A stretch of 64,000 bases of DNA from Phaseolus vulgaris (taxonomy: Eukaryota > Streptophyta > Magnoliopsida > Fabales > Fabaceae). Below the pieces are notes generated by a model. That model worked only from the letters and a program-made list of their open reading frames with translations. It was not told where the DNA came from and ran no database searches. The stretch's first letter is position 1. Each line of letters starts with the position of its first letter. Location of the stretch: assembly GCF_000499845.2 (NCBI RefSeq), contig NC_023754.2, forward strand, positions 27,903,869 through 27,967,868, given 5' to 3'. The translations under genes and the position numbers were made by a program. Shown here piece by piece: positions 36,101 to 46,967 of the stretch.

Positions 36101-39100
36101 TTTTCTTGATTTCAAAATAAAACATTTGATTCACACGATTCTCTTAGAGAGATGGTATTATACTTTGCATAATCCTGTTAAAAGTGGTACACTGTTAAAT
36201 TAAGAAATGATTGATCAATCTATTGGATTTCCCTCTCTTTTCAGCTGAAAATATCCCATGAATGCTGAGTTAAAGAGTCTATGATAGATATTTTTGTTTT
36301 GTTTTTGGTAACTCTACGAGTTAATTGAGAATCACATTTTTTTAAGGACAGTTATATTATATTCATTTCCTCATTAGTAGTAAGGGTGGGCAAAAAATCC
36401 AAATTTCAAAATCCAATCCATAATTATTCATATCCATATTAGTTTTAATCCATTTAAATGGATTTATTTCAAATCCAAATCAATATTTTTGGATTTTAAA
36501 TCCAATTCATTTAATTGGATATGGATTAGATATAGATTGGATACATTTTTGGATTATCCAAATTGCATTTTGGGAAGAATTTTGACTTGGCTCGATCCAA
36601 GCTAAGCCAAGACAATCCAGTCGATGTCGAACCGAGCGGGCCCGGACCGATATCTAACCGAGTAGTTTCGTGCCAATATAAAGCCGAGCAGGCCCGAGCC
36701 AATACCGAGCCTAGCACGCCCGTGTCGTTCTCTAGTCAAGCAAGCCCGTGTTGATGTCGAGCCGAGTTGGCCCGGGCCGATGTTAAGTCGAGCTGGCCCG
36801 GACTGATATCGAGTCAAGCAAGCCTGAACCAATCTCAAACCAAAAGGGCTGAGCCGATGTCGAGCCGAGTTGGCCCGGGCCGATGTTAAGTCGAGCTGGC
36901 CCGGACTGATATCGAGTCAAGCAAGCCTGAACCAATCTCAAACCAAAAGGGCTGAGCCGATGTCGAGCCGAACACGCCCAAACCAGTGACGAGTCTCTCG
37001 GGCCTGGGCTGATGTAGAGTGGAGCAGACCCAGATCGATGTCAAGTCGATTGGGCCCGAGCCAATGTCGAGCCGACTGGGCCCGAGCCAATGTCGAGTCT
37101 CCCGGGCCTATGCCGATGTCGAGCTGAGCAAGCCCGGGCTGATGTTGAGCCAACCGGGCTCGAGCCAATGTCGAGTCTCCCTGGCTCTGGCCAATGTCAA
37201 GCCGAACGTTCCGTGCTCGGGCCAATGTCAATCCGAACAATCCCGAGTCGATGTCGAGTGGAGCGTGCATGAGTCGATGTCAAGTCGATTCAACCCAAGT
37301 CGATGTCGAGCCCAACGGGGTCGAACTGATGTCAAGTCTCTCAGGCCCGAGCCGATGTTGAGTCGATTGGGCCTGGGTCAATGAGTTTCCCGGGCCCAGG
37401 CCGATATCGAATGGAGCAGGCCTGGGTCTATGTCGAGACGAGCGGGCCCGAGCCGATGTGGAGTCGTCCGGGTTCAGGCCGATGTCGGGTAGAGCAGGCC
37501 GGGTCGATGTCAAGTCGATTGGGCCCTGGCTAATGTCGAGTCGAGCGGGCCCGAGTCGAGGTCTAGCCGAGCGGGCCATGGTTGAGTCGTTTGGGCTCGG
37601 GTCGATGTTGAGTTGTCTTGGCCCGAATCCATGTTGAATCGTTCTAGCCCTAGCTGATGTCGAGTCGATTGGGCTCGGGCCGATGTTGAGCTGAACGAGC
37701 CTGGGCCGATGTCGAGCTTAACGGGCCCGGACCGATGTTGAGTGGAGCGGGGCCTGGGTCTATTTTGAGTCGATTGGGCTGTGGCCAATGTCGAGCCAAG
37801 CAGGCCCAGGTCGATGTTAAGTCGAGAGGGCTCGAGCTGATGTTGAGTCGTCCGGGCCCTAGCCAATGTCGAGCCAAGCAGGCCCGGGTTGATGTTAAGC
37901 CGAGAGAGCTCGAGCCGATGTCGAGTCGTTCGGGCCTTGGCCTTTGTCGAGTCTCTCGGGCTCGAGTCGATGTCAAGTCGGTTCGACCTAGGTCGATGTC
38001 GAGCCGAACGGGCTTGAACTGATGTTAAGTGTCCCAGGCCCGAGCCGATGTTGAGTCGATTGGGCCCGGGTCAATGTCGAATGGAGCAGGCTTGGGTTTA
38101 TGTCGAGTCGATTTGGCCCTGGCCAATGTCGAGGCGAGCGGGCCCGAGTCGATGTCGAGGCGAGCGGGCCCGAGTCGATGTCGAGTTGTCTGGGCCCAGA
38201 CCAATGTGGAGTCATCCAGGCTTGAGCCGATGTCGAGTAAAGCAGGCTCGAGTTGATGTCAAGTCGATTGGACCCTGACTATTGTCGACTCGAGCGGGCC
38301 TGGGCTAATGTCGAGTCGAATGGGCTTGGGCCGATGTCGAATCATACAGGCTTGGGCCATTGTTGAGTCGTCTAGGCTCGGGTCCATGTTGAATCTTCCG
38401 AGCCCAGGTTGATGTCAAGTCTTCCAGGCCCGAACCGATGTCAAGTGGAGTGGGCCTGGGTCTATGTCGAGTCTATTGGGCCCTGGCCAATGTCAAGCCA
38501 AGCAGACCCGGGTCGATGTCGAGTCATCCGGGCTTGAGCCAATGTCAATCTAAACGGTCCCGCGTCGATGTCAAGTCGATTTGGCCAAGGCCAATGTTGA
38601 GTCGAACGGGACAAGGCCGATGTCAAGTCGAGCGGGCCCAAGCCGATGTCGAGTTGTCCGGGCCCGGATCAATGTTGAGTTGTCTGGACTCGGTTTGATG
38701 TCGAATCGAGTTGGTCCGCGTTCAGGTTGAGTCGGCTTAGACCCGGTCAAGCCAAGTTAGTCTGTGTCCATATCAAAATGGATTTAATATAATTAACAAA
38801 ATGAATTTAATCTAATTAACAAAATAGATTTAAAAAATATTCATTTAAATTTGATCTTTAAATTTGATCTAGTTAGAATGATATGGATTTTAAATCTAAT
38901 CCATTTATTTGAATTTGGATTGGATATTGGATTCCATTACTATCCCTAATTAGCAGTAGTTGTATGAAGTGAAGTGTACCTTTCTTATTTTTACTACTGG
39001 AATTTTCCGGAAACAAAAATATGTAGAATTTAGGGATGCTTAGCCGTGGCTTTATTACTACATTTTCATTTATTAACTTTTGACATCTGCCCTTGCCTTC

Positions 39101-41252
39101 CTTATTGTTTTCACATATTGACGTAATCCCAAGAAAAATACTAACTAAAAGTTATTTTAAGGGAAAGTGTGAATTAAGGTAGGGAATAGGAAAACATGTA
39201 GGAAAAGTTTATAATTAAAATATTATTTTAGTGATTGGAATATTAGTTTGCTTAATATATTAGAACTATTTGATAAAAAATACAAAATGTAATAAAAAAA
39301 TATTTAAATGTTTATAATTATAAATATTTGATAATTTTTATATTAAATAACATTAATATTTTTATCTTTATTTTTTATATTAAATATTATTATTTTTATC
39401 TTTATTTTTTATAATGAATATGATTATTAATTAATAATATTTTTTTATTAAAAATTTATTTCTTATTATTATTAATAATTATTATAAATTATTATATATT
39501 TTTCTGATATAAATTTATTTAACTTTTAATATTTTTATTTTTTAATATTATATTATATTTAATTATGTAATTTTATTTTAAGTAAAAATAAATAATAATT
39601 TAAGTTTAAAATAGAAAGAATAATAGAATAAATTATAAATTGTTATAATAGAATTTATATATTGCAAATCTGCCGAAGTTTCAAACACAAAATTGTTCTC
39701 AAATTGCATGTTAATCCTAATATTTTTCCTTGATTTTTGTACTTTTTCTTAGCACAGCACAATTTCTTTCTTATGAAACAAACCGACCCTAATGGTGTGT
39801 TCGGATTGGGTAGAGAGTGGATGTTAAAGTAAATTGTGAGGAAAGTTTATTGAAGTTAGTGAATTTTATAATAGTTATAAAAATATTTTTAATTTTTTAA
39901 AAATGTGTAAAGTATAGATATACAAATTTACCCATATTTTTAGAAATATTTAAATAATAAAATATGAATATTTTTTTTATAAATTTAAATTAATTTCTGG
40001 TAATATTAGAACTAATTTAGAAAAAATACAAAATAATGTAAATTTGATAAAAAAAATATTTAAAATTATAAATATTTAATAAAAAATATTTTTATATTAA
40101 ATAACATTATTATCTTTAACTTTATTTTTTTTAATTAGTATAATTATTATATAAATTTATTTCTTTATAATTAAAAAATATATTTATTGTTATTTATTTA
40201 TATTTATAACTTATTGTATATATATATAATATGATTAATTATACTATTTATATTAGTAATTCTATTTTAAATGAAAATAAAAATATTTTGAGTTTAAAAT
40301 AAAAAGAATAACAAAGTAATTTATGTATAATTAACTGTATAAATATTTATATATGTAACTTTCTTCGCTAATCTTTTCTAAACTGGAAAGAAAGTTTAGA
40401 ACATATATATATATATATATCTTCGTTTTCGCATTTTTGTAACATTTAGTGTCTTGATTTTTGTGTTTTACTCGTGTACAGTAAAAACTTGCATTTCTTC
40501 GTCCAGAAGCATGTTTTTTCTAAATATTTTCATTTGATACAACATGAAATACTCAGTATGTAAAATGTTTCATCAACTTTTGAAACAATTATCATGTAAA
40601 ATGAAACCAAAAAGCACTGTACAAAATGAATAATGTAATATAAGTAATTTATGCGCTGTTAATGTTTGATGCAGCCAAATCACTATATAAATACCCTTTT
40701 GGTGCCGAGAGATGGTGAAATTCCAGTTGATATCGACAATTTGGCTGCCCAAGGAATATTTGACGTGGTATGTCTTCGAAATCCGTTCATTATGTGTTAT
40801 TGAGCGGATATAATCTCTTCTGTTCTATTCACGATGAAGATATATTCCAAGATTGTTTTTTTAAATTTAATCTGGACAAGTTCATGCATGGATATGGCAT
40901 TTCGTCTTAAGAATTAGTGTTAATTTACTATTAATTTAAAACTTGTTTAATAGTCAATGCAGTGATTTAACACGTATCAACTTTAAGCAGTTGCTCTAAC
41001 GTCAGACTTTGATATATTGTGTTAAATTAGTCATTTAACACTCCATGGAAATGACTTCTTATTTTGTCACGAGATCCGTGGTAATTTTATGATGCAAACT
41101 ACTTTGTGACCATCCTATTATTCTCAAATTTGCAGATAGTTGTTGACTCCCTACGAGATCCTAAAGTGGGTATAATTTATGACCCGAGTTCACTGATTAG
41201 ATCTCTAGCTGACCTAACAGACAAGTACATGAAGTCGCAAGTTATGGCTTGA
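30178..41252 (+). CDS. CofD/YvcK-like (UPF0052) protein, 12 exons
   Basis: Exons by GT-AG junctions and frame: 30178 or 30322-30526, 30656-30788, 31388-31484, 32026-32069, 33367-33523, 33707-33778, 34212-34295, 35023-35124, 35382-35429, 35940-36065, 40675-40767, 41136-41252. From ATG 30322 the product is 425 aa; from ATG 30178 it is 473 aa with a Ser/Arg-rich, acid-poor leader that could be an organelle transit peptide. Motifs: FSGGT (28-32), SDDGGS (55-60) and GPAVGDIR (70-77), the nucleotide/phospho-sugar binding signature of the CofD/YvcK fold. Later come GNFFFAGARIF and VYGMGSLFTS. Plants often annotate these as 2-phospho-L-lactate transferase, but no F420 pathway is indicated; a YvcK-like role is equally possible and the substrate is unknown. 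Intron 10 (4.6 kb) contains a hAT-like element. Confidence 0.9.
30245..30316 (+). repeat. 36-bp in-frame tandem duplication in the CofD/YvcK-like leader
   Basis: ctgcaagaatcct.tcttcgtcattttctt occurs at 30245 and again at 30281, exactly 36 bases on. In the long ORF it doubles the peptide SARILSSSFSS while keeping frame. It lies upstream of the ATG at 30322, so it is either transit-peptide coding or 5' UTR. Confidence 0.85.
36381..38948. mobile_element. hAT-like non-autonomous element in intron 10
   Basis: A 2568-bp insertion beginning TAAGGGTGGGCAAAAA and ending with the complement of TAGGGATAGTAATGG, imperfect TIRs of the TAGGGGTGGCAAA type common in plant hAT elements. It is flanked by an 8-bp direct repeat with one mismatch: attagtag at 36373-36380 and attagcag at 38949-38956. 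The subterminal ~180 bp on each side are AT-rich with inverted ATCCAAT/ATTGGAT motifs. The core is a GC-rich minisatellite. No transposase is encoded. Confidence 0.7.
36595..38765. repeat. GC-rich 26-bp minisatellite (about 80 copies)
   Basis: Period 26 can be counted directly, for example successive units starting gggcccgagccaatgtcgag near 37054 and 37080. The typical unit combines GATGTCGAGTCGA with a GGCCCGGGCC-type block. Many copies are diverged. An exact 103-bp higher-order unit repeats at 36753 and 36856. A longer block near 37290 recurs near 37985. Long ORFs on both strands are a by-product of stop-free repeat units and are not genes. Confidence 0.95.
39185..40350. repeat. Diverged AT-rich direct repeat in intron 10
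   Basis: About 400-500 bp at 39185-39680 and again at about 39980-40350 share order and wording. Examples are ttagaacta.tt.gataaaaaatacaaaat, tatattaaataacatta and gagtttaaaata.aaagaataa. Between them is ggtgtgttcggattgggtag (about 39793-39812), a start often seen on plant small transposons. The element class is not resolved. Confidence 0.45.
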
Positions 41253-41967
41253 TTGATACCAGACGGTAATCATTAAAGAAGAGCCACTGAAATTATCATC
41301 TTTTGACTCTGAATCTTCCTTTTGACACAACACTGAGTGAGACTAAGGGAAAATGTATGATATATGTAACTTTTTCCAGGATTATAAATAGTTGCTGTTT
41401 AAGTAACTTGTTGTGAATGTAATTTGATAATGATGTAATATATTTTAAACTTATTTATTTTATTATAATTTTTTAGAATTTTAATTTTTGGAATATTTTT
41501 TTTATCTAAACAACGTATTTTATTATAAAATAGTCCAAATCCTTTATAAATATGGATTACTACGAATTCACTTGGCAAATGCACCATTAATGCAAAGAGG
41601 GATATTTGACGTTGTGCACAACAGCCAAATGGAATATCGGTCCACGAAATATACTCAATTACATAACGTAACATCACTAGTTATATTATTTAAAAATTTA
41701 AAGATAAATTATCAATGGTTAACCTAGTATAAGAACAATATATACAACCCGTTAACTGGTTTGTCATTCCATCAAGTCTGATTTGTGATTCGTTTTGTAG
41801 AAAACATCTTTGATTGGCAAGAATCATACACATACATAAAAAGCATAAAAAAATTAGATTTTAAACATAAAGGGTACAAAGAAGGAGTGTTAGGAGAAAA
41901 AAATGAAGAACTCGAAATGCAGACATTTAAGTCACTGAAACACAAGAGATAGAGGCTATTCTGACGA
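41253..41967. other. Convergent intergenic region
   Basis: The 3' ends of the CofD/YvcK-like gene (+) and L34 gene (-) face each other across ~700 bp. This should hold both 3' UTRs. No further gene is seen. Confidence 0.5.
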
Positions 41968-43534
41968 CTATTTTCCACTATTTGGGTGGGACTTGGTGCA
42001 GAGGATTTTCCGTCCCTTGGCACGTCGTCGTCTTAAAATAGCTCTTCCACCTGGTGTGCTCATTCGTTTGCGGAAACCATGAGTGCGTGCCAATGATTTT
42101 CTTGATCTGTTTCTCTTTGTCTGACAAAGAGCAGCCTTCCCTGCTCTCACAACCAAGCCACCACTTTTTCCTCTTCTCACCCCAACATTAGATGTCAAAT
42201 CCAATCCAAGTGACAACCCTTAACATCAACAATTTAGTTCAGATCAACTCAATCTATATCTCAACAAGGATATATGCATGTGTGTGCTAAGTTATTCGCT
42301 AGAAAAATATGCTGAATTTAATTATAAAGTGAGTTATAATGATGTTCATGAAAGGATTTTTTTGAGATATTCTCAACTGATGCAGGCTATTGGGCTCATT
42401 GGAGTCTCTTCTCCATCACAACCTACCAAAATCCTTTGAGCCCCGAGGATTTTAATAAACTCAACCTCCATATATCAGTAAACCAATCAACTAAACCATA
42501 AAAGTTCAGGAACTATTTGTTCTTATGTTATTATTGGAGTTCAAGTCTGATTGAGAGTCCCCCAGAGTAAACTGAGTAAATTAAGCAATATAAAAGTGAA
42601 AAACATCACAAATTTATTGTCCTAAGATTTTAGATTAATTCTTGTCTGTTACCACATGGTACTGCTATAACCAGATCAGAAATCCTTAGAGAAAGAGGAA
42701 CAAAGAATTTCATCACAACAACTAAAAACATTGCCGCACTCATTCAAAACATCTTACAAATTGCCATTGAGTTTAGGGATACTAGTATAGTCAAGTTCAT
42801 TGCAATCTGTTCCGACTAGATAACATATTCAGACTTCAGACAAGCATTTTAAACTGGTATTATTGTTCTAAGCAGTGATAAAAAGCTAGTAATGGTACTC
42901 GTTTACAACATAACTATATTTGCCTGTGCTTGCCTTCACTTACAACCCATTTCATCAGGAAGTAGTGGGATCAACTCCTATTTAGCTTAAATTGACAAAA
43001 AAAAATAAAAATCCCTTTCAAACACAGAAGAGCAACTTCCGCTCCAAATTGTGTCCATGTTGAAGTTAAATTAAACCCCACCACAAAAGCTTTTTTTTTT
43101 CTTTCAAAAACCCGTTAGCAACATAAACCCCTACATCCCTATTAAAACAAAGAGAAGCACTTCCAATTCAAAAGTGAAACAGGTATTAAAACATGTTTAA
43201 GGTTGGGAAAGCATACATTGATAATGAAGAATTAAGCACTTCCTAAATAAAAGCACAGAAGGAAATTGAGGAGGAATGCGCAAGCGCAACTAGTGAAGAA
43301 TGAGGTGGAAGGGGAAAAAAAGAAAGAAAGGCGAGGAGTACCTGAAAAGGAGGAAGGGGAAGAGAGATGGGAAGGAGAGGAGAGGAAGGAGCAATGGAGG
43401 AGAGGAGAGCGAAGAGTGGAGGAACTGCTGCGGGTAACGTTGAGAGAGACTGAAGATGGTTTTGGGGTGGTGAGGATCAGAGAAGCCGTGAGAGTGGGCG
43501 CCTTCGTGGCTATGCAGAGCGATAACGAAGCCAT
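41968..43534 (-). CDS. RPL34: Plastid ribosomal protein L34 (bL34c)
   Basis: Two exons on the minus strand, 43534-43342 and 42218-41968, with a 1123-bp GT-AG intron. The product is 147 aa. The first ~60 residues are Ser/Thr-rich and acid-free ([19 protein letters not shown]...), a typical chloroplast transit peptide. The C-terminal bL34 domain is diagnostic: [19 protein letters not shown], then [17 protein letters not shown]. bL34 is a small, very basic protein of the large ribosomal subunit; the eukaryotic nuclear form with a transit peptide serves the plastid. The intron splits transit peptide from mature domain. Confidence 0.95.
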
Positions 43535-43640
43535 TATCCACCTCTTTTTTTCCTTCAACTCTCTGAATACTAGTTTAAAGCCATGGGGAAAACATATATA
43601 ATTGTTTTCATTTTAATAAATATTATTTAACATTTCATCT

Positions 43641-43713
43641 GGGGATGTAGCTCAAATGGTAGAGTGCTCGCTTTGCATGCGAGAGGTACAGGGTTCGATC
43701 CCCTGCATCTCCA
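43641..43713 (+). tRNA. tRNA-Ala (anticodon TGC)
   Basis: A 73-base cloverleaf. The acceptor GGGGATG pairs with CATCTCC and contains the G3-U70 wobble pair that identifies alanine tRNAs. The anticodon stem CTCGC/GCGAG encloses TTTGCAT, with anticodon TGC at 43674-43676. The T arm reads CAGGGTTCGATCCCCTG and the discriminator is A. It starts 107 bp from the L34 start codon, divergently oriented. The nearest T run downstream (atcatttta) is weak. Confidence 0.97.
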
Positions 43714-45716
43714 TCATTTTATTTAAGTTAGTTTTACTTCTAATTGATATAAGATATTTCAATTTTTCAAAGATCTTCCAATTTTCCTTCACCAATTCCG
43801 TTTGATTTTTGTATAACTGTCATTGATAAATTCAAAGAGTCATGCATGCCATGGACACTTACACTATATAAGTAATATAACTAATTCTTTAAATCATATT
43901 TTATAATTTATTTCTTTAACCAATTACATGTTTGAATGAATAAAGAAATAATAATATAGTTATCCCAAAACCATCGCGCTTAATTAAATTTTGCACAAAG
44001 AATATATGCATCTAATTTGAATTTTATGTAATTAAAGATAAAGCATATGCTTTTCATTTTTTTTAAATATTTCAAGTGTTGTTTTAATCTTTCTAAACTT
44101 TTTTACCTACTTTCTAATTTTTCTAATTTTAGAATATGTTATTTTTTTAATCTTTTTAAGTTATTTTTAAATGGTATTTCACAGATGAAAAAATGTTTTT
44201 AATTGTACTTATAGAGGATGGAAATCGATGCACTTTAAAATTAAATAGATAAAAATATAAATTTTTATGGAAAAGCAAATCTCAACTTTTAGATATTTAA
44301 AATATGAAAATATATTTCAATTTCGATAAAAATATCTAAAAACATCACACACAAAAAATCATCGCGCACATGGATTAAAATGTTCTTATTTTAAATAGAT
44401 GCCAAACGATATATAATTCAACCAGAGATTTAAAGATATTAAAATTCTTAATATAAAAAGTATTTAATGATGTAACTTATAATAATTGAATAATTATTTT
44501 TTGTTTTTATTTGTAATATAGACTTTTTGAATTGATGCATTATAGTATTATTATTTTTTATTTTTAACAAAACCTTTATTATTATTTTCAAAGTTCTTTT
44601 AAATTTGTTGGAAAGGCTATATATAGTTAAATTATTATATTAAAATATAATTAATTATTTTGTATTCATTCAAATGAGATATTCACATTTAAATTATATC
44701 ATAACTTATCACTATGGGTAAAATAATCGATTTTTTAATAATATTGATTATTTGAAATTGGACTTAAATATGAATTTCGCTGATAATTTATTACAGTTTT
44801 GTATTTGAAATTGGACTTAAATATGAATTTCGCTGATAATTTATTACAGTTTTGTATTTGAAATTTCTGATTCAATCTTAAACGACAAATCCATTATCAT
44901 TAAAAATAGTTAATTAAATATGTGTTAAATAATTTTATATAATTTAAAAAAAAAATATAAAACAAGTATATCATTCACAGTCTAACTTTTTAATGTACAG
45001 AAATTCTAAATAAAAGTAAAACATTTTTTCTTCATAAACCTTGCATAAAGTGTTCTTTTACCGACATCTACCTATCTTACAGAAATCCATATAAGAACTT
45101 ATAAATAATAGAGGTAAAATATATTTTCTTTAACCGATGTAACACTGAATGTATTTGTTTAATAGTAAATCTAGCATTTTGGACAATTAAAATCCAAAAT
45201 GAATATTGGTGACTAATACGCTGATGAGTTTGAGATTAAAGAATGTTAATATTTTAAAGATAAGGGATTAAGTTGTTGATTAGTGAATGGCGAGTAGGAG
45301 AAAAAGTTTTGAAAATTGTTTGAAAGAAACTAGATGATGTCGCCACGTCGCAATGTAGAATTGGTTTCTGCATTGCCTATTTAAAGCACACAATGTGAAT
45401 TGCATATATAAGAGTTCCAGAAAAGAAAAACATTTGTTCAGACTTCAATACTTAAAAAGTTTCTAAACATTTATAGCATTTTCCAACATATATGTGTATA
45501 ATTCATTAACTCGGACGAAGCGAATAACTTCGTACTTTTACAAAGTATAAAAAGACATGCAAAAACCTAGTTTGCAAATATGAGAAACGACAAGTACATT
45601 ATTAGACTGAGACAAAGAAAAGACAATGCTTAAACTTACTACAACACTATAGTTGCTACAGTAACAACATCATGCACGCACACTCCAACGTATTCAGAAA
45701 ATTTGTTTTGAAATAA
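43714..45716. other. AT-rich intergenic
   Basis: Two kilobases without a supported gene. It contains the 53-bp tandem duplication at 44749-44854. The last ~250 bases probably include the 3' UTR of the protease gene. Confidence 0.5.
44749..44864. repeat. Perfect 53-bp tandem duplication
   Basis: Two identical 53-bp units occupy 44749-44801 and 44802-44854. Ten bases of a third follow (tatttgaaat). Perfect identity in AT-rich DNA implies recent slippage or unequal exchange. Confidence 0.95.
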
Positions 45717-46888
45717 CTACATAATTGGATAAGAAGCTTTCCTGGCGACGCCACAAACACCTCCAGGCTCACCACTTTCCCTGAGCAACTTCATGTACCC
45801 CTGCTCTCCCCAGCTTTCACCCCATGAATTCTTTATCAACCAGTACTTTTGACCGTCTTCGCTGGTGCCATAACCAACTATAACAACTGCGTGGTTGAGA
45901 TCAGTGCCGCATGGTCCTTCAAATACACCTGTCTTGTGTGACTGAAAGTTTTCATTAACAGAAACGCCAACTGACACTGGTTGCTTGGCCACGGCTTGTA
46001 GTAGTTGCTCTTCACTATTTTCAGGTACGTCTTCGTATCCCATTATTTGAGCTGCGGCTTCTGCCCTCTGGCATGTTCCAGCAAACCCTTGGTATGGGTA
46101 ATCGCTTTCGGTAGCGATACCCTGGTTTTCGTTTATATATTTGAATGCTTTATCCATGTAACCTCCACGACACCCGAAGTTATTCCCAACACAGTCCACT
46201 AACTGTTGTTCTGACAGTGAGATCAAATTGTTAGTTTTTATTTGGTGAATGCCTTCTACAGCTGCCGCAGCTGAAAAGGCCCAACAGCTTCCTGCAATTT
46301 AACCATGCAATAGATTAATGTCAGAAAATCACATCCTGTTCTGGTTACAAGTGAAAGAGAATGGCTATAAAAAAAATAGGAGATAAAATTAATCAACAGT
46401 TATTTTGCTGTAATGTTAATATAAAACACAAGATGAAGAGTTGATTACGTACCGCAGCGACCTTGATTCTTAATATCGGTGACGGCTCCAAATTCCCTCC
46501 AGTCCAAGCTTGTTGGAACATTAGTCACACTCAAGCGTGTAGCTGTGGATGAGCGTGGTCGGCTTGAATTGATCTTCAGTCCTGTGTATGAGGCGATAAA
46601 CTCTTCTACGGTTAAGTCTGAAAATTGATTCAGCCCCAACGTGTAACTCTTGTTCCCACCACTGTTGAACTTCTCTATGTATTCCAAGTTCTTTACAAAT
46701 ATTTTTAACCTTTTTTCCTTCTCTGCATCATCAGCATATGCTCGTTCGAATTGGGTCATCCAATCCTGGTGAGCTGCAACAGCAGAAGATTGATCATACA
46801 ATGTTCGGGACATGGCTGGGAATGCACATGTCCACAACATCACAGCGCAAACAGCAATCACATGCTTCGTTTGAACTGAAATACCCAT
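45717..46888 (-). CDS. Papain-family cysteine protease (C1A, SAG12/vignain-like)
   Basis: Two exons on the minus strand, 46888-46453 and 46291-45717, with a 161-bp GT-AG intron. The intron falls just before the catalytic cysteine, a common position in plant papain genes. The product is 336 aa. It has a signal peptide (about 1-27), then an inhibitor prodomain with a perfect ERFNIN spacing (E56, R60, F64, N67, I71, N75). The mature enzyme probably starts near VPTSLDW (124). Catalytic residues are intact: Gln142, Cys148 (GSCWAFS), His279 ([10 protein letters not shown]) and Asn300 (KNSWGESWG). It ends YPIM without KDEL or a granulin domain. The likely site is vacuole or apoplast, in senescence, defence or protein turnover. 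Confidence 0.96.
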
Positions 46889-46959
46889 TTTGTTTATGAG
46901 ACAGAACAAGAGATGTATTGTATGAAAAGTGGGTATGAAAACATAGCATTCATTTGGCA

Positions 46960-46967
46960 TATTTATA
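46960..46967 (-). promoter_or_regulatory. TATA box of the cysteine protease gene
   Basis: TATAAATA on the minus strand lies 72 bases before the start codon at 46888. It supports that ATG rather than the upstream in-frame ATG at about 47017, which lies beyond the TATA box. Confidence 0.6.

Noticed and set aside
36526..38698. A dozen ORFs of 60-121 codons on both strands rich in Arg, Pro, Ser and Gly
   Set aside because: They are translations of the 26-bp minisatellite, whose units lack stops in several frames. They show the repeat, not a protein family.
36595..38765. Possible CRISPR-like array
   Set aside because: Units are contiguous with no spacers, in a eukaryotic intron.
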